64,000 nucleotides of DNA from Polyporus tsugae (lineage: Eukaryota; Basidiomycota; Agaricomycetes; Polyporales; Polyporaceae). Both the position numbers and the translations under genes were made by a program. Location of the stretch: the NCBI GenBank assembly GCA_024305745.1, contig JAHRBS010000006.1:2296501-2360500 (forward strand), in the 5' to 3' direction. Shown piece after piece: positions 54,611 to 64,000 of the stretch (the stretch's first letter is position 1; each line of letters begins with the position of its first letter). The notes beneath the pieces were generated by a model. That model saw only the letters and a program-made list of their open reading frames with translations, was not told the DNA's origin and ran no database searches.

Positions 54611-55728
54611 TCATATCTCGATCCACTCCCTCACAATTCTCTCCGCATTGCGACGTGCGAGCAAATTACATAGCCGACAGAGAGAAAGTCGTACCAATGG
54701 CTGACTGCTGGACGCTCCTCCCCTCCCCCTGCTGCCTGCAGGCGTTGCCTGTACGTGCGGCGTCAAGAAACACGGCAAAGAGAGCATCCGCTCGCACCGG
54801 GCGCATCGGTATCGCGTATCTCCTGCGGGCGGGGCTGTCAGGACGTCGAGGGGGAGGAACCTGCACAGATCCAGTGGGGCGTGCAGCGCGCGGAGCTCGC
54901 GGGTGGGGTACGCCTGCATATACCGTGCAGACATGACCATGAGCTCCTGGAACGGCTTGAGGTAGTTGCCCTGCTTGCCAGGGCCGAAACGGTCGTACAC
55001 CAGCGCGATCATCTCGATGTCGTGCGCGGAATAGCGGAGGAGGGGAGGGGGGAGGGGTCGTTGTATCCACATGTTGGTCTGGTTCTCCTGGTGCATGGCG
55101 GTCACGGCGGCTGCCACATGCCACAGATACGAAGACGAAGTGAGACATGGACATGAGGAAGACCAGGGGTGGGATCGCTCACGGTCTTTGCCCCCGTTAC
55201 CACGGAGAAGATGGTAGAACCCCGCACACTGCTCCAGGCCGAAGAGGCGGTGGTGCCGTCGAAGGCTGCCAGAGGCTCACCCTTGAGTTTCTTGAAGTAG
55301 TTCACCGTGTGTTTTGCACGTACGCCACCCTTCTTGTTGTGCCCGCCGCGGGCACGCTGCGCGACCTCGACGAGCTGCAGATCAAGGACGCCCTCCATGT
55401 GGACCCCGTACGTCCCAGCAATCTCGAGGAAATCCGACCGGCCGTCCCAGACGACCTTCACGACGTCGGATCGACGTAGGAGGGCGAATAAGGGCAACAG
55501 GAGGGGGTGTCGTTTATCTGAGAGAGCGAGGGTGTCGAACAGGAAGATGCGGGACGCTGTTGAGTCGCCGATAGCGACGATACTCAATGCGCCACCTGGC
55601 CTACCGAGCTCGCGTCCCTCGCAATCGAGGATGAGCGTGTCATGGCGGGACAACTCCTCCGCTGCTCGCGCGGCCGCCTTGTAGGTTGCACAGAGAGTGA
55701 AGCGGGGCCCGTTGGATCGCGGATTCAT
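54611..55728 (-). CDS. DEDD-family 3'-5' exonuclease domain protein with a CxxC pair
   Basis: Two exons (55728-55183, 55087-54611) give 340 residues. The RNase D-like fold shows the first acidic pair Asp35/Glu37 in LILDCEG, VVWDGRSDF at 90-100 with Asp95, DLQLVEVA at about 116, and a last motif YSAHDIEMIALVYDRF around 201-216 with His204 and Asp205, so the DEDDh or a related form is likely. Such proteins remove nucleotides from RNA or DNA 3' ends; Exd1/Egl-like relatives act in RNA processing. After the exonuclease domain, CARCERM and CRLCNLL form two CxxC pairs about 37 residues apart, a likely zinc site not usual in RNase D. ATG 55728 is the first in frame; the frame above starts with TTG. 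Confidence 0.85.
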
Positions 55729-56226
55729 ATTTGAACCTCTAATCAAAATGAACCATCAGGTTGATTGGGGCTGATTGCACTACTCAAACTCGAGTACTCA
55801 CCTGGGAGGTCGTCGTGGTGTAGTGAAGACAAGGTTCAAGTGAGTTTACCGCAGCACCCTACTCGAAGCACGTAGGGGTCATTCGTGAGAAATGTCCTGT
55901 GATAGAACATTCACAACGCGATTTGACTGGTCGGGCAAAGCGTCCGCGACGTCGTCGTATACCGGGGATATGAAGAACACTGAGAGCGTGCAGGGCCATG
56001 TTCGATTATATTACATGGTGCCTCCACTAGTAGCAGAGCATGCCGAGACACAACTAAGTGCATTCAGCGTGTCGCGTTGACCAGCGCCTCCAAACGAATT
56101 GCTGTATCGTCCAGGGTAGCCTGTAAAATGGAAGAAATTCAGCGGTATGGACTCTATACTATGTAGTAAAACACACTGACAATGCCCTGTCTGCAAATTC
56201 GACGGTCAAACGCTTACTCCAATCCT
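55729..56226. other. Intergenic region
   Basis: Exonuclease promoter and J-protein 3' flank; no gene seen. Confidence 0.5.
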
Positions 56227-57075
56227 CTAAGTTGCGTTAGCGCTCATTCCGTGACTTAACATGCCTATTGCTATCACAAGTGCGGTGACCTGTACTGTTC
56301 GTACAAAGAATGACTCCTGCGCGACATGATCGGATTGGCTGTTGGTCGGCAAGGGGCCTTTCCGACCCGTCGCACGCTGAACGTTTGGGTTGGAAAACGG
56401 GTTGGGACCGCCAGCTGCATAGTGGTGGTGGGAGTAGTGCGAGGAGGCTGGTGGTGGAGGGTAGGTGTATGATCGTGAAGTGTTTGGTCTGCGGGCGTAT
56501 TCCCATGCGTGGGTTGCACCGCGTCGGCGACCGTCGTATGACCAGTGGGTATGGCTTGGTTCATGGTGGGGATGGGTATGAGGCGATGAGGATTGAGGGA
56601 TGGAGCGATCATAGGCCCGCCTAAGACGAGGAACGGGAAATTAGGGGAAGTCAACGAGATGGTTGATGGACATACCGTTGCCGTTCGTCGCCCAAGACTG
56701 CATATGCTTCGCTGACGGCCTGAAACCTTTCCTTTGCACCCGGGTCTTTGTTGACGTCTGGATGATATTGCTTACTGAGCTGTACAGTCTTGCAGCGTGA
56801 GAACGTCGTAGATAGGCAAAGGACCAAAGGTGAGGATGAGTGCACCTTGTAATAGCTTGCCTAAACACGATGAGCGAATAGGATATATGATGCATGGTGG
56901 AAGGGTGGCATACCTTGATCTGATTCTTTGTGGCGTTGTTGGGTATTCCGAGTGATTGATAATGACTAGAGCGGGAATATGACGCGCTGAAATAGCGTGA
57001 GTGGTGAGGGCGACGTTGGGGCAAGTGAGCGGAACTTGGGGTGGCTGAACTACGAGCCATTCGCATGATGGTCAT
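56227..57075 (-). CDS. J-domain (DnaJ) protein, probably mitochondrial
   Basis: Four exons (57075-56914, 56860-56846, 56788-56676, 56620-56227) give 227 residues. The N terminus is basic and hydroxylated ([28 protein letters not shown]), a mitochondrial presequence. The J-domain runs from about 37 to 100: [17 protein letters not shown], a 15-nt exon coding ASYYK, then [17 protein letters not shown] with HPD at 68-70, and [16 protein letters not shown]. It would stimulate an Hsp70 ATPase. The C-terminal half is rich in His, Pro, Ser and Tyr and ends in a hydrophobic stretch ([11 protein letters not shown]) that could be a membrane anchor. It lacks the Gly/Phe and zinc domains of DnaJ class A. 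Divergent from the gene at 57384. Confidence 0.88.
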
Positions 57076-57159
57076 GGGAGGGGGTGCAAGAGAGGGAAGT
57101 TCAAGAGGGTCGTCACCTTCGTTGAGGTTGAACGTCGAGGCGGCAGCAGTTGCTGTGCG

Positions 57160-57180
57160 CTTATCTTATCTTATCTTATC
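57160..57180 (-). promoter_or_regulatory. Four tandem GATA motifs
   Basis: On the minus strand GATAAG occurs four times at 5-bp spacing, sharing the flanking base. This is the HGATAR consensus of fungal GATA factors (nitrogen, iron or light regulators). It lies in the 308 bp shared by the divergent J-protein and membrane-protein genes. It could also be a plain microsatellite. Confidence 0.55.
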
Positions 57181-57383
57181 TTGGCTCCACGTCATCAGCC
57201 GCCATTCGGGGGCGTGTGGGGAGCCGAGCCGAGCGCACGGCGTGGACAGTTTAAACCGAGGTGTGCTCTCCTCGAGGCGGCCACCACGGTCAACCTCAAC
57301 CTTGTCCTCGTCCCCGACACGTTCAATCGTGTCTGGCAAGTCGTCTTCAAAGTCCACCGCAGCTGGCTTCGGCCGTGCCCGCG

Positions 57384-59017
57384 ATGACTCTCAACATCCT
57401 TGTCTCCTTCTCCCTCCTCGCGCTGGTCGTCACTGCCCGTCCTCTCTCCGACGCCCCACAATCGTATGTCTCTTCTGCTCTCTCCCGCATTCATACAGCT
57501 CACATCGTCGTCCACCGAAGCGCAAGAAGGTCCCTCCAAGTCCAGAATGCGGTTCAAGCCATCTTCCAATCTCGCACTGGGTGGGTTTCCCACTCTCATT
57601 TCGCTAGCTTCGTTCCGAACCCTACGATAATCAACATGCACACCCTTCGTGGTCCCACGCAGTCTCCTCCCCTTCCTCTTGCTGACCCCCGCTTCCCTTC
57701 AGACAATCTCTCGACTGCCTAGCTTGCGAAGACGACGATGACGTTCATGTATCCCTCACGACCACCGAAGAACAGTCTGCTTTGCTTTCCAGCCTCCAGG
57801 ACTTTGACGCCGTAAAGGCCGTCATTCCTCTCAGCGTCGATGGCTCTCCCTCAGACGACGAGAAACAACTCTACGATATCCTCGCTTCTCTCAAGAGCAC
57901 TGGTTCCCTTAACGACATTGATGGCAACGTCATCCCTCTCCCCCACAGCGTAGCCTCCGGTCTTACCGCCCACCCTGCGCCCCAAGAGGATTCCGCCTTC
58001 CCGGACAATGCTTCCCAAGAGCTTCCAGCTGCCTCATTCGCAGACCTGTACTCGTCCCCGCCTCTCATCGTCCTCGCTGTTTCCTCCATCGCCGCTCTCT
58101 TCGCCGTCCTTTGCGTCGGTGTTGGATTGTATGCATACAACCGCATCAACAACATCATGATCAAGTCCGGCCTCGCTTGGGACGTTCTCCCCCGCCTCGA
58201 GAGGCGCACTGGCCTCGACATGTCTCGTGACAACAATTCAGAAGGCGGTAGCACGCCGTTTCCTGAAAAGCGCAGGCTCATCCTGGATACCCCGCTCCCT
58301 CCAGCGAGCGTGATCCAGGACAAGTCCGGAGACGACCTGAGCGAGGTGTTGCTTGTGGATGTCGACGAACCTTTCTCAGATGTCGATGATGTCGATGAGA
58401 AATTCCACGATGCCCAGGAGCACTCCCTTCTCTTCCTCGACTCCGACTTGCCGCCACGGTATCAACCGCAGCCTGATGTTCCTCGCATTGTCGTCGAAGA
58501 GCACGCCGACCCGGATCTACTCCCCTTGCCCGAGGTTTCCCCTGATCACTCTACCCCGTTCTCGACCCCATTGCAAGGTTCTTTGCACGCATCACTTCCC
58601 AGTCCCACACGCTCTCCTGCGCGCCGCATGGCTGAGATGCGCGAGTTCCAGGCCTCGCCGACTCTGACGTCCAAACCGCTATGGTCCCTTCGGGCCGCAG
58701 ACGCTCCCTCTCTTGGTCTCGCCGATCAGTCATCGTCGCCCACCGCATATTGTCGTACCGAATCCCCCACACCTCAACTGCCAGGCGCTCTGTTTTCAGA
58801 TGATGCCCCGGAGATGGTTGAGGTTCAGCGGCCCCGCCAGAGACTGCCCCGCCAACCACTAGATATCGCCTTCGCTTTGCAATTGCGACCAGGTCTTGGT
58901 TTGGGGGCGGATTCGGCGTGGTTGGTTCGGTTCTTGATGTCCATGTTTGGTTGGATGACGTTCTTCATGGGTGGCGGCCCTAGGCAGGAGGGCGGAAGAC
59001 GTGCGCTCACCGCATAG
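57384..59017 (+). CDS. Single-pass membrane protein with acidic disordered tail, unknown function
   Basis: Two exons (57384-57463, 57703-59017; 239-nt intron, phase 2) give 464 residues. A signal peptide (LNILVSFSLLALVVTA) leads to a short lumenal part with DCLACEDDDD, two Cys in CLAC. One strong membrane helix follows near residues 125-150 (IVLAVSSIAALFAVLCVGVGL) and then a cytoplasmic tail rich in Asp, Pro and Ser (DVDEPFSDVDDVDEKF, PLPEVSPDHSTPFSTP). The C terminus has a second hydrophobic stretch (WLVRFLMSMFGWMTFF) that may contact the membrane. No family recognised. An internal exon in the intron would bring a stop, so I prefer the direct splice. The start shares a promoter with the J-protein. 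Confidence 0.72.
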
Positions 59018-59577
59018 ACCTGCGGCTGTGCTTCGGTTGCAGCCTCTCACACCCTAGCCGTCTGGCATTCACGGTTTACAACTTTACCCTGGTTTCCGGT
59101 TCTCATCATCGCATATGCATTCACCTCGTTCGCACTAAATCATCATTCACCATCGCATTCTGCATCATCCATACAACTACCCTTGCATAGCGGTCTGTCT
59201 GGACTTGGTAACTGTTCCTACCTGCATCGTCCTTCATAGCTGTTGCCTGCGTGTTCGGCCTGGACCCTCGGACTGTGGCGACGGCTTGTGCGTCTCGGGC
59301 CTTTGCATCTCCATACATACTCTCACACTCCCTGTTTGTTATACCACAGCAATGGTTTTGTGGATGATGTTCAGTAGTCGTATACATACACATCGTAATA
59401 TTATTCGCACCTTGTGCAGTTATCGAAGACGGCCCGCGTCATCGTTTCGCCTCGTGGCATGCGCAGTTACGAAGGACGACGGTTGCCCAAATGGGAAGGA
59501 GGAGGGGTTAGGGTTAAAAGGGGAATGGGGCGACGCCGATATTGCCCAAATTCACGCTTGTCCCCGACCCACAACCT
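59018..59577. other. Intergenic region
   Basis: 3' flank of the membrane-protein gene and Spo7 promoter; no gene seen. Confidence 0.5.
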
Positions 59578-60890
59578 ATGCCTCCTCGCCCGCCCCTCCA
59601 TCTCCCTACAGGCTCCTTCTACCCACCCAGCGATGCCGCAACATTCCGCGACTTGCTCCTCTTCGAGGAGAGGCTCAAGACCAACGCCGCATCGCTGAAT
59701 CGCCGGAAACGACGGTACCAACGTGCGTGAGTTAGAGCTCACCATTGTCTTCCTACCGATCGTGATATCAGTTGCTGAGCGTGGACTCCCCATGTCCCCG
59801 CGCCGTCGACGATGCGTTCGCTGCCCTTGAATGCGAATCGCGCAGTCTTCCTCTTACAACTGTTGCTCATCATCGGCTTCCTCCTCTCTGAGGTCCTCCT
59901 CCAAACCAACTGGCTCGGCGTCCCGTACAAGTGGGTTCTTCACCAAGTCCTCCCGGAGATATATCCCGACAACGCGGACGTGAGAGTCCACCCTTACTTC
60001 GCGTCGGGCCTGCTGTTCGTCAGCGTGACGACGCTCGTCCTGTTCTTCGCTAGCGGGATGTACTCGGAGAAGATTGGTTATGCAAACAAGTGCGTAGTCC
60101 CACCTCACCGTCGACGAGTATGTATGCGCTGCTGCCTACTGCGGTACTGACGTGCGTATTGTTCGTTGTCCGGTGGGTGCGGCACAGATACGTTCCGCAG
60201 GCCAATCGCGCCTTGAGGAACTTCAACATGTACCTCAACATGCGCCAGCCACCATTGCGCTCCAAGCTTCCCTTCAATCCCTTCGCATTCCTGTTCGCCC
60301 GACCACAGTCCCCACCACCCGCTTCCCCCACCTCCCCGACCACACCGCATCCTCCGCGACGGCGAAGCCCTTCGCCCTCCCCGGGACCGAGCCGGCGCAG
60401 TTCGTCCGTGCCCATCCAGCCCATCCCGCCCGCGTCGAACCCGCGAGGGGAGCTCATCTTTTCGTCGCGCGTCGATCGAGGGTTCCGCGAGCCGTACGAC
60501 CGGTACCGCGCGCAGTTCGAGCGGCGCAGGGAGGAACGGGAGTGGGCGGCGTACGGCGAGACGTGGCGGGGGTGGCTGCATCTCAAAATGCCGTGGATGC
60601 GCAGGGCGCGCACCCCCACTGGGGCGCTCGAGAAGGGCGAGAAGCTGGGGTCCGGGACGGCTACCCCGGTCGGGAGTCTTAGAGGTGTGCCTGGGAGGGG
60701 CAGGATCTCGGGGAGTCCGGCTGGGTCGAGGAAGTCGAGCCCTGTGCCGGGCTCGACCCGGAGTGGGAGGAGGGTGTCGGGCGGATTGGGACTGGGAGAC
60801 CGGAGTGGAAGGGAGGGTGGAGGTACACCGCCCGGGCACGCGATGCAGCATCCGTTGGCGTTAGAGACGGTGAACGGGGAGGATACGTGA
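59578..60890 (+). CDS. SPO7: Spo7-like regulatory subunit of the nuclear-envelope phosphatase
   Basis: Three exons (59578-59722, 59846-60089, 60188-60890) give 363 residues. The conserved Spo7 core is plain: FRDLLLFEERLKTNAASLNR, KRRYQLFLLQLLLIIGFLL (helix 1), HPYFASGLLFVSVTTLVLFF (helix 2), then ASGMYSEKIGYANKYVPQ and ANRALRNFNMYLNM. Spo7 anchors and activates the Nem1 phosphatase, which dephosphorylates the lipin Pah1 and so controls the balance of phospholipid and triacylglycerol and nuclear-membrane growth. The C-terminal 200 residues are disordered and rich in Pro, Ser, Arg and Gly, longer than in yeast. They contain one charged conserved-looking patch (FREPYDRYRAQFERRREER). The first intron hides no start. 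Good match to the family, topology two-helix hairpin. Confidence 0.9.
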
Positions 60891-61450
60891 TCGTGAGTTG
60901 TGGTTTGTGTGATGTTTTTTATGTCTGCTTCAGGGTGCTGAGTGTTATAGAGCACGCTGTCTGCGCCGGTGTAAAGTATTCATATTGCATTTCGTTCACA
61001 TCATCTGCATGTGCCTCATGTCCTTGCTTGGCCGAGCTCATAGGTGCATTTCTCCTGGCATCGCTTTGCAGGCCGCGAATGGCCTGCCCTGGCATGTCAC
61101 AACGCCACAACTGCGCTACAGGTGCTGTCGATTCAATTCCGACCGCCTGGTCTGAAGTCCCGTGTGCAATGCATTGCAGTGCGGGATTACAACCTGCGCA
61201 AATGTTCATGACTGCGTTATCACCGCCTTCAGTATACTCATTCATCAAGTAGAAGACGTCGGTCGAGCAAGTGTGGCAATGCGCCGCATCGACGTGCTGA
61301 CGAGGCGTCGGATGTGAGCTATTTGGCTTGCACTGACTCGCGCAGCAGTTGCATTTCCTCGAGCGCTTTTGCATGCTATAAAAGCCCATTCAAATTTTCA
61401 ATACCCCACCGACTTGAAGCTAGCCTCTCTTCCCGGCTTAACGTGCTGCC
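60891..61450. other. Intergenic region with F-box gene promoter
   Basis: No gene seen. A TATA box is listed separately. Confidence 0.5.
61377..61384 (+). promoter_or_regulatory. TATA box of the F-box gene at 61451
   Basis: CTATAAAAGCC lies 74 bp upstream of the ATG, an ideal consensus and distance. Confidence 0.65.
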
Positions 61451-62727
61451 ATGCCTTCGCTCATTTCTATCCCACCAGAGATTGTCGCCGGGATCCTAGT
61501 ATGGCTATCCTCCGACGTCGGGTCGCTCAAGAACTGCTCCTTGACGTGTTCGGCGCTCCTCCCGGTTAGCCAGTACTATCTCCTCGCCATTGTGGACTTT
61601 AGCTTCCTGGGCGACATGGAAACGGAAGTATTCCGCCACTGTATCACAGAACTACAAGTCACCTCCGACTCAGAGGTGCTTGCAATCAACTCGGGGACGT
61701 ATATCGACATCGCTCTCGGCCTACCGAAGCTGAATACGATCTACTTCCGCGGAACCACCCCTTCTCGCCTAGCATTTGCAACTGCCGTCCAACAGAGGCT
61801 TCATGAGTTCACGTCGGTGACACACCTCGTCCTCCGCGGTACGATCCATACGAACGTCGAGGAAGTCCGAGGCCTCATATCTTCCCTCACCAACCTGACG
61901 CACCTCACCCTGGGCGGTCTGCTGATCCGCGAGGCGAGCATGGGCGCGGGGAACTACTTCATGCGCCATCGACAGCTCCCCGAACAGCTGGACGGACCTC
62001 GTCTCACGTACTTGAGCGCGACGCCGGGGTACAATGCGGACGGCACCACTGCTGTTCTCGAGTGGCTTCCCCGCACGCCAACTCAGCATTCTCTGCGAAC
62101 CATCGAGATCCCTGAGAAGTCGCGCAACACGATATTTGTCGTCGACTGTTTTGGGGCCTCCGTTCAACACATCTCCATCGCGAAGCTCGAAAGCATTGCA
62201 TGTACGATGACATCCTTCTCTCCTGATGCTCGCGTTGGCCCCCTCCCGCTAACCCGCCCTGGTCGGTTTTCACAGCCTGGAAGATGTCGTTCATCAGCCG
62301 TTACACCGCCCTGCGCTCCCTCGAACTCGGGTTCATCTCGCCGGCGTCCTGGCAGCAACTCTACAAGATGGTCGCGGAGATCCGCTCGCCGCACTTCCGT
62401 GAGCTCGTCCTGCGCTACGACGCGGTAGCGGCGGACGCGGACGCCACCATTGCGCCGAACACCGTGGAGACGAGCCCGGTGGACTACGCTTTGCGCGTGA
62501 AGCTGCCGACCGTGCAGCGCGTCTGCTTCGTGGTCGTGTACGATCCGACGGCGTTCGGAAGGGACGCAGAGTGGAGGTATGGGGTGGCGGAGCGGGTGCG
62601 GTCGTGCTTCCACCGGTTGGCGGAAGGAGGGAAACTCCAAATCGAGTTCGAGGACGCTAGGAAGGTGAATGTTTCCCGTGAGGGCGTACTTTCGTGTTGC
62701 ACTGGACTGAACATGGTCACGCAGTAG
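61451..62727 (+). CDS. F-box domain protein
   Basis: Two exons (61451-62201, 62276-62727; 74-nt intron, phase 1) give 400 residues. The F-box is at the very N terminus (residues 4-45: SIPPEIVAGILVWLSSD, LKNCSLTCSALLPVSQYYL). It is followed by LRR-like strands such as LTNLTHLTLGGLLIREA and ALRSLELGF. The form NCSLTCSALLP matches the F-box of the gene at 19084-20484 (NCSLACHALVP), so these two belong to one subfamily and the left-edge pair to another. Likely SCF adaptor. The TATA box upstream and the clean ATG support the start. Confidence 0.85.
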
Positions 62728-64000
62728 AATCGTCGATCGAGGCAGCAGTTAGGTCAAGCTCAGACGACTCTCCGAACAGTCCGGAACAGGGTTGGGCTTT
62801 GATGATAGAGAAAGTCAAATAGTGTGTGTATCTTCAGGGCGCTCAATGCGGGTACAGCAACATATATATGAAGGGTAAAACAACCGTTAAACGTTCATCC
62901 TGTCTGAAGCTTTTGGGTCTTCGGCGACGAGGTCAGGGAAGGTCCGTGAATGTGCGATGCGATGCGAGGGGAAGTTACAATGACCGTACTGCAGCTCGAG
63001 CCGCCAAAACGGCGAGGGTGAGAACGGCAGCCGTACTCGGCTTCAGACGGAGGTCGTCTGTATCTTCCTGAATTCTGTGGATTTGGATGTGCTTTGGTGA
63101 CTCAGCATACAACCTACCGATGAACATCGGGACCCTAGGCCTTGAAGAAGTTACTCTGAGTCCGAGTGCCTAAGTGACCAAGGATCTGTTCGGTTGCATC
63201 AGTATCAGAAGATCGACCGCCTCTGTGGAACAGGATACTCACGAACGCCAGGAGAATGAATAAGCAGGTTGAGTGAGGGTTGAACTGCATGAAGGTCCCC
63301 GGCGTATTACGCCAAGATTGTCTCCGGAAAGACCTGCAGTACATCTTAGGCGCATGCACGAATTAGGTCATAGTGAACGGGGGCGTACGTCTCGGGAAAG
63401 CGGCGACCTGTTGAGAGATGAAAGAGCGGGGCCGAACAGGCTTGAAGCAGTTCCATCGTAGCGTCCAGCACCTGCCCGGACACGGGGAGACTCGGAGGGA
63501 CGACGGGACGATATACCTGGGCCTCGCAAGCGATGTTTCCATGTGTGAAAGAGCGTGTGAAGGATATGCATCATACCTTCACGAGGCATGGCTGCATTCC
63601 GGCAATTGCGATGGATAAGTGTCCTTTAAGTCCAAAATACTAACACGGCTCCGGGGTCGGTACCAACTTAGAATTGATGGCGTAAGATTGGACTTGAATG
63701 AGGAGAAACTTTGTCCACTTACAAACACAGTGACAGTTGACACTGGCAGGATTGGCTCGAGTCGCGTAGAGTCGACCCTCAGTCTCGTCCCCACGTGTCA
63801 TTAAGCCGGTACAGTACTCGTAATGCGTCGTATGAGCCTTGGCAAGGGTCAAGCCCAGATGCGGTGCTACAAAGCACATATTGACGAGTGACGAGGGATT
63901 GCTGAGTGACCGTGACGGTGAGTCCCGGCTGCGCAAGCCTGAGACGCGGCAAGAGTAACAAGTCCAAATGGCAAAGGTCAACCGGCGCGCCGCCCAAGGA
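62728..64000. other. Right end: unassembled coding-like fragments on the minus strand
   Basis: On the minus strand, 62975 to about 63074 reads IQEDTDDLRLKPSTAAVLTL and a hydrophobic end, like a GPI-attachment tail or membrane C terminus, after a possible acceptor. Fragments upstream (63140-63990) include hydrophobic runs such as STCLFILLAFVSILF, but I could not join them in frame. There may be the 3' part of a gene that continues past the window. No family recognised. Confidence 0.3.

Noticed and set aside
57466..57607. A middle exon (CTCACATCG... ) in the intron of the membrane-protein gene at 57384
   Set aside because: In the phase set by exon 1 it creates a TGA at the next junction, and the shorter version breaks the frame.
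1..64000. CRISPR arrays, prophage, bacterial operons, intact LTR or DNA transposons
   Set aside because: No regularly spaced repeats, no terminal repeats and no transposase or reverse-transcriptase motifs were seen by reading; the DNA is eukaryotic nuclear.

Overview
The window is nuclear DNA of a filamentous basidiomycete, most likely an Agaricomycete and perhaps a polypore-like wood decayer. The signs are dense genes broken by many 50-70 nt GT-AG introns, GC-rich third positions, and gene families typical of that group: repeated F-box/leucine-rich proteins, a secreted sedolisin, a DUF6534-type membrane protein, a yeast-type Spo7, and full-length ABCC transporters with dozens of introns. I rebuilt most genes exon by exon by hand. 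For each of these the phases close and the total coding length is a multiple of three.

Layout, left to right. 1-6.6 kb: two F-box paralogs in opposite orientation flank a secreted S53 peptidase gene; the left copy has an in-frame TAG near its end. 6.9-10.5 kb: the AP-1 clathrin adaptor mu subunit and a seven-helix PQ-loop transporter share a 313 bp divergent promoter. 10.5-13.6 kb: no gene seen. 13.6-20.5 kb: a Ser/Pro-rich disordered protein, a PLP aminotransferase of the aromatic/kynurenine/2-aminoadipate class, and a third F-box protein. 21 kb: an intron-containing tRNA-Arg(UCG) with a decayed inverted copy 86 bp away.

21.4-38.7 kb is the centre of the window: two divergently oriented ABCC (MRP-type) exporters of 1,668 and 1,470 residues, separated by about 3.5 kb. 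They share most intron positions and many identical exon lengths, so they are an old inverted duplication. They contain microexons, including a shared 13-nt exon coding the core of the first ABC signature and a 7-nt exon in the right copy. They also contain several GC-AG introns. The right copy has an altered Walker A in its first ATPase domain.

39.6-46 kb: a hotdog thioesterase, a soluble fumarate reductase fused to cytochrome b5, and a mitochondrial enoyl-CoA hydratase. 46.5-51.8 kb: a 20-exon DUF6534-type membrane protein, a kinase-like gene broken by a frameshift, and an unrecognised gene that may be its 5' part. 52-62.7 kb: an intracellular LysM protein, a DEDD 3'-5' exonuclease with a CxxC pair, a mitochondrial-type J-protein, a single-pass membrane protein (the last two share a promoter with four tandem GATA motifs), a Spo7 homolog, and a fourth F-box protein. 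The last 1.3 kb holds only unassembled fragments.

The genes do not form a biosynthetic cluster. Functional links are loose: adaptor plus vacuolar-type transporter, two exporters, and mitochondrial/redox metabolism. I found no CRISPR array, intact transposon or prophage. All domain calls come from reading the translated sequence; none was tested by database search.
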